Source of the DNA: Chara braunii
Taxonomy: Eukaryota > Streptophyta > Charophyceae > Charales > Characeae
DNA: 64,000 nucleotides
Assembly: GCA_003427395.1 (NCBI GenBank)
Contig: BFEA01000419.1
Coordinates: 245,991 to 309,990 of the forward strand
Direction: 5' to 3'
Made by a program: the position numbers and the translations under genes. Below, piece after piece: positions 9,791 through 20,866 of this stretch; position 1 is the first letter of the stretch, and every line of letters starts with the position of its first letter. Under the pieces are notes generated by a model. That model saw only the letters and a list, made by a program, of their open reading frames with translations, did not search any database and had not been told where the DNA came from.

Positions 9791-10789
9791 AAGACCTCAA
9801 TCTGGCTGTTCGATGACCACCGCTGAGATAGAGGAGGTCTTGCGAATGGGGTTCCTTTCAGAAGACGAAAAATAGTGAAAAACAAGCCGAACCAACCAAC
9901 CTGAAAGAATTATTCACGCACCCCATCCCAAGGGCGCACTAGCAAAACCCCCTCCCCGGCAAATAAGAGACACTCGTCTGCACGAACCAGAGCATTTCCA
10001 TCACCAGCATACCCTTCTGAATCTGATCCGCCCTTTCGGAATGTGAAAGGGTGACCGAAGCCGTGCAACGCTTGAGCAAAATCGCATAACGCTACCCCTC
10101 TCCAAGAACCGTCGGCAGGAAAAAATCGATAGTAGAAAGAAGGCGCCACTATTTCAACGACTAGCGAAGGGATAGCGAAGGCAGTCCCTCGATCGTTGAC
10201 CAATCACATCTACTGTTGTAAACACGATACCGAGGATCCATTCAAAACATTACTTCATTCTCCTTTGCCAGATCGCCAGCTGTCATTCCCAGGTAAATCC
10301 CAGCCATCAAGACCGGCGAGTAGTTTCAAAAAACTTTCAGGTACATCACACCTACCTCTGCCATCTTTCTTGGGCATTCGACTGCCGATTACTTAACTCT
10401 CAGGGCAAGAAGAATATAGATTGGCAAGTGTCATCTCCTCCTGCAATACTCTCTCCCTCGTCTTGAAGCAATCATCACGACCGTCAATCTGCTCTCCCTC
10501 ACCCGCGTTTTCAACTTACCCTTCCACGGATCGACAAGCCATATTCTCAGCGCGCAAAACTAAACTGAGCACAATGATCAAGCACAAGCATCAGCGAGCA
10601 AATTCAATCGGAGCACATCATATCATCATCTCACCTACATCAGAAAAGAAACTGCTTAAATTCCAAATTCGACACGAACAATGCACCTCGTCTTCCGTTC
10701 CCTACACAACCCTCTCAACGGTAAATCAGAGAAAACGGAAAGAGCGGGAAATAAACGAGAGCTCAGGTTACAGAGGCGATAATAAACTA

Positions 10790-10894
10790 CCGTCTTCCCC
10801 CGAACACAGCGCACCCTCATTTTGGCTGTAAATGGCCGGAAATATAGCTTGTATACATTCATATTTAGGGTGCGTTATGTTCGGGGGAAGACGG
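10790..10894. mobile_element. MITE family 1, foldback copy with TA duplication
   Basis: The left arm CCGTCTTCCCCCGAACACAG followed by CGCACCCTCAT is complementary to the right arm GGGTGCGTTATGTTCGGGGG AAGACGG, and TA flanks both sides (10788-10789 and 10895-10896). The inner arm differs from the 8302 copy, so this is a subfamily. Confidence 0.8.
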
Positions 10895-11023
10895 TAGTGC
10901 AACCATTCAAATCCTAGATAGAAGAAGCGCTCATCTGCGATTGTACGACTTCGAACAAAACATCATGCATGAGGCAAGGCTCCCATCCTTCCCACGGTAG
11001 TCGTTGGATCGGCAGCCCATTTC

Positions 11024-11042
11024 CTGTCTCTTATACACATCT
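11024..11042. other. Tn5 (Nextera-type) mosaic-end sequence, probable library artefact
   Basis: The 19 bases CTGTCTCTTATACACATCT match the Tn5 transposase mosaic end used in tagmentation libraries. A chance match of this length is negligible in 64 kb. The sequence on either side may be an artificial junction. Confidence 0.9.
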
Positions 11043-11474
11043 CCATTTCTTGGCAATATTCAACGTACGTCCAAGCACTTGCCCTCCGAAGTAAGACCAT
11101 CTCTCCCAATTAACCGTTCACTAGATCAATCGATTGCTCATTCATCCGTCCAAGTTTCGCCTTTCTCGCTGTTTAGCAGCCTCTCGTCCTTCAAATTCTT
11201 CGCTGCCGACAAGCAGTCCGATGGTAATGATCTTCAACGTGAAACAATCGATGACAACCTCCATTCACCCAATCATTCATTCATCCTCCAAACGCCAGTT
11301 CCATCCTTCAACCGTCGCGTCCCTGCTGCTCAACTCTCAGAGGGTCGGAAGCATTAACGACGGATTCCCTCCCCCTGTTCTGCCCCTTAACCATAATAAC
11401 CGACAAGTACACGACGATCCGCCCGTCCAAGGAGTTGTGAACTTGCCACAATATCAACACTCTTTTCCGTTTTG

Positions 11475-11510
11475 ATCTTCGTCATCATCATCCTCACATC
11501 CTTATCATTC

Positions 11511-11553
<43 letters not shown>

Positions 11554-13070
11554 GGGCGAAGAACTGAGGAGAACGCGTGCAGAAGAAGAGGGATCAAGAA
11601 AGCTGCCATGCGGTGGATGTCGAGAAATCACAAACAATGTAGAGTACCCACCAATGACCAGCGAATCGACATCGAGACACGTAAAGGAGGATAGGAATCA
11701 TAAAGAGAATCAAACGGAGAACGAAACAACGTGTTGTATGCAGACATACAGAACACGATCGTTGAGCGAAGCAGCACGACAGCAATCTTCAAGGGGAAAG
11801 CACCATGCCTTAGTTTAGCAGTCCGACAGTCGACCAAGTTGACGATGAAATGAACGTGTTACCGTCGAATACAAATCACCCCGCGAAGAAGCCAACTGAT
11901 CGGAATTCGTCACACCTCAACGAGGACCTCAAAAACACCGAACTGCGACATCGTCAAAACTAACCCGACACCTGTGATCACCCATCCTAGGAATGGCGCA
12001 TTCGATCTCGGTCCCACCTCGAGTCCAATTTCACGACCAACAGTTCTTTCCGAAGCTGATGACTTCAGCACGATACTATTGAAGACGAAGCTGCTGGCCT
12101 ACACGATTCGTTTCGCCGACATCGTGTCAAACAGCTAACTACTATCCACCTATAAAAACCGACACATTGGAAAACATTCTTGACAGACCTTCACGCCTCA
12201 TCACCATCATCATCATCATCATTCTTGACAGACCTGCACGCCTCATCATCATCATCATCATTCTTGACAGACCTGCACGCCTCATCATCATCATCCTCGA
12301 CAGACCTGCACGCCTCATCATAATCATCATGTGACCATTATCATCATCACCATAATCGTCATGTGACGAGAGAAAAGCATCATCATGTGACGAAAGAAAG
12401 GCATCATCATCATGTGACCAAAGAAAAATAAAACATCATACTCTAACGAAAGAAAAGGATCATAATTGTGTGCGAAAGAAAATAATGTGTCGTTGCTGCA
12501 CGGAATAATTATCCCGACCAATATTCATCACGATCGTCATCATCGTCATCATCGAGAGATCGTCATCATCGTCATCATCGAGAGAAAACATAATAGAATG
12601 AACGACAACACTAGACAATGATAAAACGACACATCACGACGCATAGCCACGAGCAGCTAATCACAGAACCGAACACCGTCCTGGCTAACGAACATTTTTC
12701 ATCGTCAAATTCCGGGCCAGTCGATTGACTAGCACTTCCAGTCGGTGATGAACGAGACTGCGAGAAGGGGGAAGGACCGAAAGAACGCCGGCTTGAAAGA
12801 TCGCTGCTCATCACTCCATTCACCACCCGCTTGCCAGAGCGTGATACGTCGATGAGTACGCCCATCGTCACAGCAACAGACATAACATAAGTTAACTAAC
12901 GAAATCCTACACTGATTTAATAACAAGATCGCTCAACAGGTCGTGTACACGAGCGGAAAACGTTCAGCCCCCGAGGGCCCCGAAATACAAATAGCGTCAG
13001 AAGGTTAGCAGGTTTCCCGAAACTCATCAGCATCATCTTCATCATCATCATCACCATCATCACCATTCCC
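11475..13070. repeat. ATC/GAT microsatellite arrays in CSLC 3' flank
   Basis: (ATC)n runs lie at about 11490-11552, 12198-12222, 12240-12262, 12282-12295, 12530-12590 and 13027-13066. Between 12180 and 12330 a unit containing TTCTTGACAGACCTGCACGC precedes each run and is repeated four times. No gene is recognised in 11043-13400. This is the downstream side of the CSLC-like gene. Confidence 0.75.
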
Positions 13071-13400
13071 TCGTCTCGCTTGTACTTAACATAACCGGCT
13101 ACATCAGCACACTGAATGCTCTCGTACTCATGCGAGGGTGACGGATCCGGTAGTACAAGAAAATGACGGAGGAAGACGAAAAGCTGGAAGTGGCGAAAGC
13201 TAAGAGTGGCATTACGCACCTGATCGGCCGATCGCTGTAGTGCGTCGCTCACTTCACTACCCGATTGGGCAGGGCACGCTACTCCTCGATAAGTTAATTG
13301 GTTAGTAAATGCACCCGCATAATGTTAAATTGACGAGGAGAAACCACCCAAATAGGGAACATATTATTGCGCGAAATGAATACCAAAGCTCCCGCCTTGA

Positions 13401-15302
13401 TTAGTTGTGGTCGCTGAGCAGATCGAATCCGAAAGCGAAAAAGGTCAGCCCTTGGAACAAGAAGATGTAGAAGTGGATGCCCTTCTCGATCGCCAGACTC
13501 TGGATCGCCGCTAGCAAAAGGAATATGGACATGGCCAGCTCTCGCTTGAAGATCTTGATAGACTTCTTCTTCTTGGCCGCGACTGCCTCTCCGGGCTTGG
13601 CCAACGCTCCGACCTTCTGCGTGACGATCCACTCGTTCACTCGGCCGAACTGGAACAGGCCCTGGACGTTCGCGCTCAGTTTCGTCATGACCATAGTGTT
13701 CTCGAAGAAGAGGTACGGGAACATGTACGGAAACAGCGCCGGGCACAGGAGCATCCTGAAGAAGGACAAGAACATGGGGAACGTGTACGTGACCCAGATC
13801 GGGATGTTAGCTTCGGGGACGAATAGGGAGAGCGGGAGGAGGAGAACGAAAAGCATGAAATTCACCGTGGGCACGAGGAGACGCCTGACGAAGAAGAAGA
13901 GAACGATCAGATTGAACTTGCTCGCCAGCGTCAACGCCTTCGACGTCAAGATTCTCTTGAACAGCAGCCGGAACAGGTTCATCGGCCCAGCGTGCCATCT
14001 GTGCTGCTGGCGCGTGTACGCTTCCAGAGTCTGAGGCAGCTCGCAAGGCACGCGCACGTCGTTCAGGAAGACGAACTTCCAACCGTGGATGTGCGCTCTG
14101 ACAGCGATGTCCATATCTTCGACGGTNGTCCTCACATCCCATCCTCCGCACTCGTTNACGGCTGCGATTCTCCAGATGCCGCCAGTTCCGTTGAAACCGA
14201 AAAAGCCCATCGTGGCTCCCATGACCTGCTGCTCCACCTGGAAGTGATAAGACATGTTGATGAACTGGAAGCGCGTCAGCAGNTTGCAGAATTGGTTGCT
14301 GTACTCCCAGCGCGTCTGAACGAGAGCGAGCTTCGGATCGTCCTTGAAATANGGCACCGTCCTCANCAGCCANTCAGGTCNTGGCTGGAAATCGGCGTCA
14401 AACACAGCCACAAAGTCGCACTCCTTCACGTACGGCGCCTTCATGCCTTCCTTCAAAGACCCGCCCTTGTACCCCGTCCGATCGACTCTGTGGCGGTAGT
14501 CNATGTTAACGCCCTGGCTCTGCCATCTGCTCACCTCCTCCTTCACCATCTCCTTGATCTCTTCGTTATTCGAGTCGTCCAGCACCTGGATGACGAGTTT
14601 GTCACGCGGCCAATCGAGCTGCGAGCACGCTCCGATCGATATCTTGTAGCACTCCCGCTCGTTGAACATCGGGATCTGGATCATCACACGCGGGTAANTT
14701 GTCTCCGTCTTGCTCGTCGGGTTTTCCGGATCCGAAGAGCGCGGTTGCTTCATAGGAGCNACCACCGGAGGTCTCCAACCNGTGAACGAAAGGTAAAACG
14801 AGATGAGCGTCATCCCCAGCGTGTCCAGTGACTGCACGGCGAACACGATGATCAGCACGTTGATAACCGATTGCATTGCCGGCGCCACGTAGGTTGCCCT
14901 GAACGAACGGAATGCTTCCGTAGCTGTCGCGAAAATTCCTGCCACTTGCGTCAGAGGAGCAGTCAACACTTCCAGGAACGCGATCACCTCAGGAGACGAC
15001 GAGTAACTCATCACGAACAGCATGGCGAAGACGAAGCAGATGCCCAGAGTTACTTTATGGAAGCCGGTCTTCTTAGCAGCAGGCGCAGACTTCAAACCCG
15101 ACTTGCCCTCCATAGACCGCTCGACGATCCATTGAACAACCCATCGGGGAAGATACCGTATGAAGCGACCTCCCATCGGCCGCGGCGTGCGAGCTTTCTC
15201 ACCCATGCGGATGCAAGGGAACTCTCCCACTCCCCCCCATTTTCCCTTCTCCTCACCCCCCCCCCAGGGTGACTTGCTGTAGTATGCCATAATCGTGAGC
15301 AA
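13401..15302 (-). CDS. CSLC: CSLC-like glucan synthase (family GT2 glycosyltransferase)
   Basis: A single 633-aa frame without introns. Members of this clade polymerise beta-1,4-glucan from UDP-glucose in Golgi membranes as the backbone of xyloglucan; that activity is known for the family and inferred here. The processive GT2 signature is complete and ordered: LDDS around residue 241, FDADF around 301, TVEDMD around 393 and QQHRW at 432-436. [17 protein letters not shown] and [12 protein letters not shown] favour CSLC over CSLA (mannan synthase), which usually has SCGP after QQHRW. Hydrophobic segments lie near 84-99 and 145-172 before the catalytic loop, and several follow after 460. Two in-frame Met occur at 1 and 5; the first is used. 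About a dozen isolated N bases produce unknown residues, none in the catalytic motifs. The neighbouring DNA is repeats. The length is slightly below the usual ~670-700 aa of land-plant CSLC. Confidence 0.92.
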   Translation of the reverse strand: MLTIMAYYSKSPWGGGEEKGKWGGVGEFPCIRMGEKARTPRPMGGRFIRYLPRWVVQWIVERSMEGKSGLKSAPAAKKTGFHKVTLGICFVFAMLFVMSYSSSPEVIAFLEVLTAPLTQVAGIFATATEAFRSFRATYVAPAMQSVINVLIIVFAVQSLDTLGMTLISFYLSFXGWRPPVXAPMKQPRSSDPENPTSKTETXYPRVMIQIPMFNERECYKISIGACSQLDWPRDKLVIQVLDDSNNEEIKEMVKEEVSRWQSQGVNXDYRHRVDRTGYKGGSLKEGMKAPYVKECDFVAVFDADFQPXPXWLXRTVXYFKDDPKLALVQTRWEYSNQFCXLLTRFQFINMSYHFQVEQQVMGATMGFFGFNGTGGIWRIAAXNECGGWDVRXTVEDMDIAVRAHIHGWKFVFLNDVRVPCELPQTLEAYTRQQHRWHAGPMNLFRLLFKRILTSKALTLASKFNLIVLFFFVRRLLVPTVNFMLFVLLLPLSLFVPEANIPIWVTYTFPMFLSFFRMLLCPALFPYMFPYLFFENTMVMTKLSANVQGLFQFGRVNEWIVTQKVGALAKPGEAVAAKKKKSIKIFKRELAMSIFLLLAAIQSLAIEKGIHFYIFLFQGLTFFAFGFDLLSDHN

Positions 15303-16050
15303 CTACAATTGAGATCTACTGGTAGAGTGACAGTTCCCTCCCTCAATCCTCTCCCTCCTCCGGAAGTCAGGAACAGGAAAGCGATGAGTTGCGCACTCCG
15401 GTTTTCATCGCCAGAGCAGTGCCAAACTCGCTATGGCTGAGAAGCGAGTACAGGTCTCCTCGGTCTCCTATACTGGGAGAACGACTTGTCGAAAGAATGG
15501 GCGCAAGAAACAAATAGGAGTGCGTTCCACCAGCTGGAGTCCCCAACCCGCGGCCACGAGTGACCTCCGCGGATTCCGCCGACTCACCGAACAGCACCGT
15601 CTTTTCATTCACTCGGCGCCTTTGATGCAGCTGCCAGCGGGACAGGCGCAGCCTCTTGCCACTAGGAAGTCCGCCCGTGCGGCGCACTCGCCAGAGGTGG
15701 ACGGTCGGTCGTCGCCTCTTGACACTCAGAAGTCGGCTGGCGGGGTGTATAAAACGCGAAACTGGCCGTTTGGCGCCTTACTTTTGGCGCCTCTTTTTGT
15801 GTGTCACCCTTGCGCAAGGGCCGCTCACGGGTGTTTGTGTCGTTTTGAGGGGTGCCCCGTGAAGAAGGAAGACAAGCAGGCGTGGGTCCGCTTGGCTCCC
15901 TCTGGGTTTGAACAACAGACTGTTTGGGGTTGAGCGATAGACTGGCAATCGGGGTTGCCGAAAAGAGGGCCTCACCACCCCCCTCCCGAATTCCATCTTT
16001 TTTCTTTTACGTTTTTTTGGAACGGACGACGACCTTCGGATCTGTTTTGT
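15303..16050. other. CSLC upstream flank, no gene recognised
   Basis: This is the 5' side of the minus-strand CSLC-like gene and is pyrimidine-rich near the start codon. GTGTATAAAACGCG at about 15747 is a TATA-like motif but faces the plus strand, away from CSLC. The small open frames have no recognisable content. Confidence 0.5.
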
Positions 16051-16055
16051 TCTAT

Positions 16056-16145
16056 TCAGGTGCTCCTGGATTCGACCCCGGCCGTGTTTCTCAGCAGTTC
16101 ATGGGTGTACCAACTGGGCCACGCTACTTGGTTGAATCCCCGGAT
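16056..16145 (-). repeat. tRNA-like SINE head (candidate)
   Basis: On the minus strand, TAGCGTGGCCCAGTTGGTAC resembles a Pol III A box and GGGGTCGAATCC a B box, spaced as in a tRNA. Acceptor-stem pairing is not convincing, so this is a tRNA-derived repeat rather than a tRNA gene. Confidence 0.4.
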
Positions 16146-16888
16146 TTTTTAAAATTTCTTTTATAAATCCCGGATTTCCGACAGCGTGGGTTTCCCGCAC
16201 TGCTCTGGAAAAACGAACGCGGGAGCTCTCAGAAGCCCGCCGGCGGATTCGAGAGTTCCGAAGACGGCGGGAGCGCTGTCAACATCGCGCTCTCGAACTC
16301 TCGAATTCGATAAGAGCACCTGCCTGCGACTCTGGAAATCCGAGAGGCCCCACCGGTCCCTCCGAAATTTGACAGTGATCCCGCCACAGCGCGGGAAAAA
16401 GAAGTGGGTTCAGCCTTATTACCGCGTATTCGCGGCGTTCGAACCAATGACGTGTTCGTGAAGAATTGTATAAATGAACTCATGATTAGCCAGATGGCGG
16501 GTAAACTCCTCGCTTTCGGAGGCACCGCACGCGGTCGATCGGAATCGGGCAACACCGCCAAGTGGCAGACCAGATCTTATGCGGGTAGCCTGCAGGAGCA
16601 AATATGGCCCAAAACCACGGAGGGAAAAAGCGCCGCCCATTCTTTTTTCTTTTCTCTTTTTCTTTTTCTCAAGACCAACATTTTTTTTTCATTTTTGTTT
16701 TTTAAAGGCTAACCCAACCACCTGTCGAATCTGGACAGGACGGCCTTTCCTTTCAGGCCATTTTTATTGTCATTTAGTATTAGGGGAACCCCGTAGCAGC
16801 CACATCCGTGCTCAAGCCTCCAGCGAGGGAACATGAAGGAGCTGCACCCCCCAGCAGGTGCGATATCTGCTACAGCAGGTGGGCCATA

Positions 16889-16992
16889 CCGGGGTTAGGT
16901 CCCACTTGCACGAATTAAGAGACACTGACCGTAGATAGCAAAGATCAACGGCCGAAATCTCCTAATCGGCGCAAGTGGGACCTTGCCCCCGG
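16889..16992. mobile_element. MITE with TCCCACTTGC termini (copy 2)
   Basis: It shares the full length of the 1821-1925 copy, starting CCGGGGTTAGGTCCCACTTG and ending GCAAGTGGGACC then TTGCCCCCGG. Several differences lie in the interior. Confidence 0.8.
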
Positions 16993-17009
16993 CCAGGGGT
17001 CAGCCAGTA

Positions 17010-17260
17010 GCATAAGGACCGAGCTTCTTCGATGGGCCAGTCACTGTCCCTCCCCTCCGGTCCCCTTCCCCTATGAACATCAGCAGTCTCTGCTCAATGC
17101 GATATCTGCTACAGCAGGTGGGCCAGTAGCATCAGGACTGAGCTTCTTCTAAGGGCCAGTCACTGTGCTTCTTCTATGGGCCAGTCACTGTGCTTCTTCT
17201 ATGGGCCAGTCACTGTGCCTCCCCTCCCCCTATGAACATCAGCAGTCTCTGCTCAATGCC
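17010..17260. repeat. Tandem copies of a GGGCCAGTCACTGTG unit
   Basis: GGGCCAGTCACTGTGCTTCT (or a close variant) is repeated three to four times between 17033 and 17220. The larger unit ATGAACATCAGCAGTCTCTG occurs at about 17073 and 17233, and GCGATATCTGCTACAGCAGG at about 16859 and 17098. Confidence 0.65.
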
Positions 17261-17316
17261 ACTGGGGGGACCAACGGCGTATCTCTAGGTGGCAGGTGCC
17301 AAGCTTGCCCAGGAAG

Positions 17317-17396
17317 GTACATGAGGCCAGTGGGAATTGAACCCAAGACCTCCTCAATGCCACTTGTGTGCCTTACTAACTAAGCTAGGCTGCTGG
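17317..17396 (-). repeat. tRNA-like SINE head
   Basis: Reading the minus strand, CCTAGCTTAGTTAGTAAGGC fits a Pol III A box and TTGGGTTCAATTCCCA is a B box with a paired T-stem, about 30 bases apart. No full cloverleaf can be folded. Flanking GCTGGATGCCGCCC and the repeat at 17010-17260 suggest it belongs to a longer SINE. Confidence 0.5.
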
Positions 17397-17399
17397 ATG

Positions 17400-18130
17400 C
17401 CGCCCATTCTTAAGCTCACAAATTTGGTTAGGTTTAGGTTATACTTGGCCAAAATGAGTTTCCTGTTAGGACGCTGGACCCGCTTTCCAGCAAAGCCGAA
17501 GCTGGGTATTGAGGCCATTCTTAAACCACCGGTACTTGGCCCAGCTATCGGTCACGGCGCTTCGCCAGCTATCGGCCGCGGCGCTTCCCCGTTAACGCGC
17601 CGCGGCATTCGGCCTTCGGCTTACCGGACCCCATTGCCTGGAGATCACTTGTGACAAACCATTTTCTATAATCACGCGACTTTCTGCGCGGAGCGGCCTT
17701 GGGGAAATGAGGCGGGTTGGATGGGTGAGCTGCGGAGAAGATGGGTTGGTCGGGACAAGTTGCATGGATACCCTCGTTCTTTTTGTGTTTTGTGAGAATC
17801 TGTCGGGTCGATGACGGGAAGGCCCCGCGGCGACGATTGAGTAACCGCGCCTCAGCTCGACGGGCAACGGTTGTTCTGCTGTTAGCACTAGGAATTCTTA
17901 GCGCGATCATTGTGCGGGAATTTCGTTTTCGAATTTTTAACTGATGTCGGGACCCTACGGGCTTGAGGAATTGTTTTTGGGCTTTTCGGAATTTCCTTCT
18001 GCAATTAGGATTTAGACTAGGAATTTAGGCGCTCTAAATTTTGTTGTGCCACGCTTCTCACTTGCGCACACTTTGCTGCGCTACGAATTGGGCTCTGACT
18101 GGATCGCGCCCTTAATCCTGTGTAACTGTC
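17400..18130. other. No gene recognised
   Basis: It contains GGACGCTGGACCCGCTTTCC at 17470, a relic of repeat E, and an inverted GGCGCTTC/CGCGGC-rich patch at 17555-17600. Small overlapping open frames at 17569-17944 show no recognisable domain. Confidence 0.5.
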
Positions 18131-18651
18131 GCTCTTGGTGGGCGCGATTGTAACTGTATCTTTCTTCTTTCTTGATTTCCTCATGTTCGCTCGCCTTCTT
18201 CTCCTTCTTTGTCTTGCATACTCAATAATCTGTTCTAACTGGCTTAACCGCCTTCACGACCGGATTGATGACTGGAGAGTGGCTACATCCCCCACGCCGC
18301 GGCCTGGCCATGCATAAGTAGGCACTTCCTCTCTTCTCCTTCTGACCACTCGGGCTTAATCCCGTATCTATCGAGCAAGCATGCATGATATAAATTTCGC
18401 AAGCGCGATTAGCTGACTCTCTATAAACTTTGGAGTTAGCACAATCAGTGAGGGTCGGCTAATAAGTCAGCTTGAAAAGGTGAGTCGACGAGAGGGTTGG
18501 GCGACCCGACGAGCTGGTGTCGGGTATGCGGGGTTGACGTGTAGGCCGTGACAGACTGTGGCGCACGGGCGAACTTGGCTTGCATGCTCGAACCAAGCGG
18601 GGTGACAACTCTGTATTGATGCGAGGCGACGGACTGCGCGCATCGGGGAAT

Positions 18652-18726
<75 letters not shown>

Positions 18727-20866
18727 AACTATGAGGGGGATGAGGTCTCTTCTTTCATTCATCTGTATAATTTTGGTTTGTACTTTGGGCGATCTTTTTA
18801 CGTCCCTCTCGGACTTTCCTTGTAATTCGTTTTGAATTTTCTTTGTCGTTTTGCCTTGTGTATGCATGGAATGTATGTGAACCCTCTTCGAGTGATCTTT
18901 TCGGATTTTTAACCCTGTTCTGCAATGCCTGTTTAGTTCAAATTTTTCGTTTTCTAGTATCCGTCTGCATCGTTATGATTGGAAGCGTTCGCTAGGGATG
19001 TTTGTGGTTAAGCATTAGCTTTGATCGTCAATGTTGTAATGTGTTGGCCCTTGATGCTAGGGCGATTGTCTTTCTCCTTTCTCTTTGTCACATGAATGGC
19101 ATGGATGTGAATGCAATGACTGGATCCCACCTGAAATAGCATGGGTAGAATAGTTGCATGCAGGTAGGACACAACCAATACACCGGAGTGAGGAACCAGC
19201 GCCCGATCGGCTTCCGCTCACGTGCGCGCTCGCGTACGATCGAGATCTCGGGGAAACCGAGCCGCTGCGTACGCGAGCATCTGCATGAGCCAATCTCGAT
19301 CTTGACTCATTATGAGGATGCGGGAGACCAAGTTCACTAATCGGATATGGCTGTAAAACCCCCCTCTTGGATCACCAATCGTAAAAATATGAGGGACCCG
19401 GAGTATTGCGAATATTGGGAAGGTGAACATCTCAGGCGGTGGCGAAACTTCAGAAACCCGGAATTCCCCTGTCTGACGGAGAGCGACCGACTGTGCGTAG
19501 GGGACTTTCGCTTGGCCATAACCAGCGATCCCCGGGGCCCGGATTACCCAAATACTGACAACACTCAGTATTACATATATCCGGGCTTCGTCGTTATTAA
19601 TACCAACTTTCCTCCTTTCCACCTCCTCCTCCCCTACCATCAGCTCACGGTCGTACCGTGGAATTCCATCACTCACTATTGGCCCCGCACACCGTGCGAG
19701 GAGTGCCGACAACACCAGGCGTATCAAACTTCAGGATTTATCTGACGAACCCGAGTCGAGGCCGAGCAGCGCCGGCAGCTATTCGAACAGCGCGACAACC
19801 ATAGCGAACCGACGGTCCACCAGAGACGGGACTGACCGCGAAGTCGACCATCATATCAGAGGTAGCCCGGTCTCCCGAAGCCCAATATAACTCGGGGACC
19901 ACCATCTTGCTCAACTACCCCTAAGCTTGCCACCGGAGATCTCAGTTTTACCCTGGGACTCCAGCCCCGCTTTCCTAAAATCCTTGGCACACCCCTTTTC
20001 GCACTTTCGGGCCCCCTAACACTCCGAAACGGAAAGTCTCGTTGGGCGTGAGGTTGGTATCGGAGTCGACACGTGTCAAGACAGAGGATTGACAAGTGGT
20101 CTGGCTCCTCCAGTCAACGAATCTGGCGAGTCCTAGACGGGGGCGAGATAGGAAGAGATACGCGCAGACGCGCGATCCGATAATAACTAGAAGCCACTCC
20201 GCTGGAAGACAGGGGGGTAACATGAATGCCAATCAGGTACAAGGTGGGGTGAACCAACCGAATTTGGCTCCCCCGCAACCTCCACGTGCTCGCGCCCCAG
20301 CCACCTTCCCTGATTTGTACCTATTTGATCTTGCGCACTACTTGGCAGGAGCATGGCTTGCCACGCTCCGAGCACAACAATATGACAACGATGAAGCCAG
20401 GATCAACGTCCCCGCTCGATTAGGCGGAGACGCGCACCAGTGGTTTAGCACATACACGTGGATCGATCTTCCGACGTTCGAAAGAGATTTCTTACACCAA
20501 TTCGACTGTATTCATTCCGAGCATGTGTTTTTTTTAATAAAAGACCGGGTGCAGAAGCCGCTTGAATCCGTAGCAGAATACCGAAGTCGATTCTACTGAT
20601 TATTTATCAAATCATAGAGGAAAAAGACGGTCGGTAGGGAATTTTTCATTAACGGACTTCGAAGCCGAGCAATGAGAGCCAAACTGCGGAAGCAATTTTC
20701 CCCTGGGTTCGGGTAACACCCTAACGTAGCAGATACCTTTGAGAATCTTGCGCGCATGACCCAAGATTTCCAACTCGGAGGGCTGTCCCTCTATCCTCAC
20801 TATAGCCATGTCTTGAATATTGTCCGAGGGAGAGAACGACAAGACCATCGGGCCCTTTGCTAATGA
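18130..20866 (+). mobile_element. Family C gypsy-like element, 5' part (copy C2)
   Basis: The order is an LTR-like part (18130 to about 18650), a leader, then gag. Landmarks shared with C1 and C3 are TGGGCGCGATTGTAACTGTA at 18139, GAGTGGCTACATCCCCCACG at 18277, a TATAAATTT box at 18389 and CAGTGAGGGTCGGCT at 18445. A (GA)n run occupies about 18656-18725. A hairpin-forming stretch lies at about 19215-19310 (GTGCGCGCTCGCGTACGATC and its partner). No pol region follows. The leader near 19900-20060 ends in GGCGTGAGGTTGG and continues into gag, unlike C1 and C3, which stop at that point. Confidence 0.65.
20222..20866 (+). pseudogene. Gag fragment of family C element
   Basis: Starting from ATG at 20222 the frame gives a Pro-rich start, then LYLFDLAHYLAGAWL, RLGGDAHQWFSTYTW, FERDFLHQFD and LESVAEYRSRFY. 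This is the capsid-type 'retrotrans_gag' pattern (W-F ... W ... F...F). A stop at 20597 is followed by further gag-like sequence in other frames (FFINGLRSRAMRAKLRKQFS, DTFENLARMTQDFQLG) up to about 20866, so it is frameshifted. No zinc knuckle, protease or RT follows. Confidence 0.75.

Noticed and set aside
11490-13066. CRISPR-like spaced repeats in the ATC-rich zone
   Set aside because: Units are microsatellite runs with imperfect flanks. Spacers are not uniform and the genome is eukaryotic.
13992-14831. 279-aa plus-strand open frame
   Set aside because: It is antisense to the CSLC-like catalytic domain, and its Arg/His/Val-rich content reflects the complementary codons.
16056-16145. True tRNA gene
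   Set aside because: The A and B boxes are present but the acceptor and D stems do not pair; the same is true at 17317-17396 and 24826-24905.
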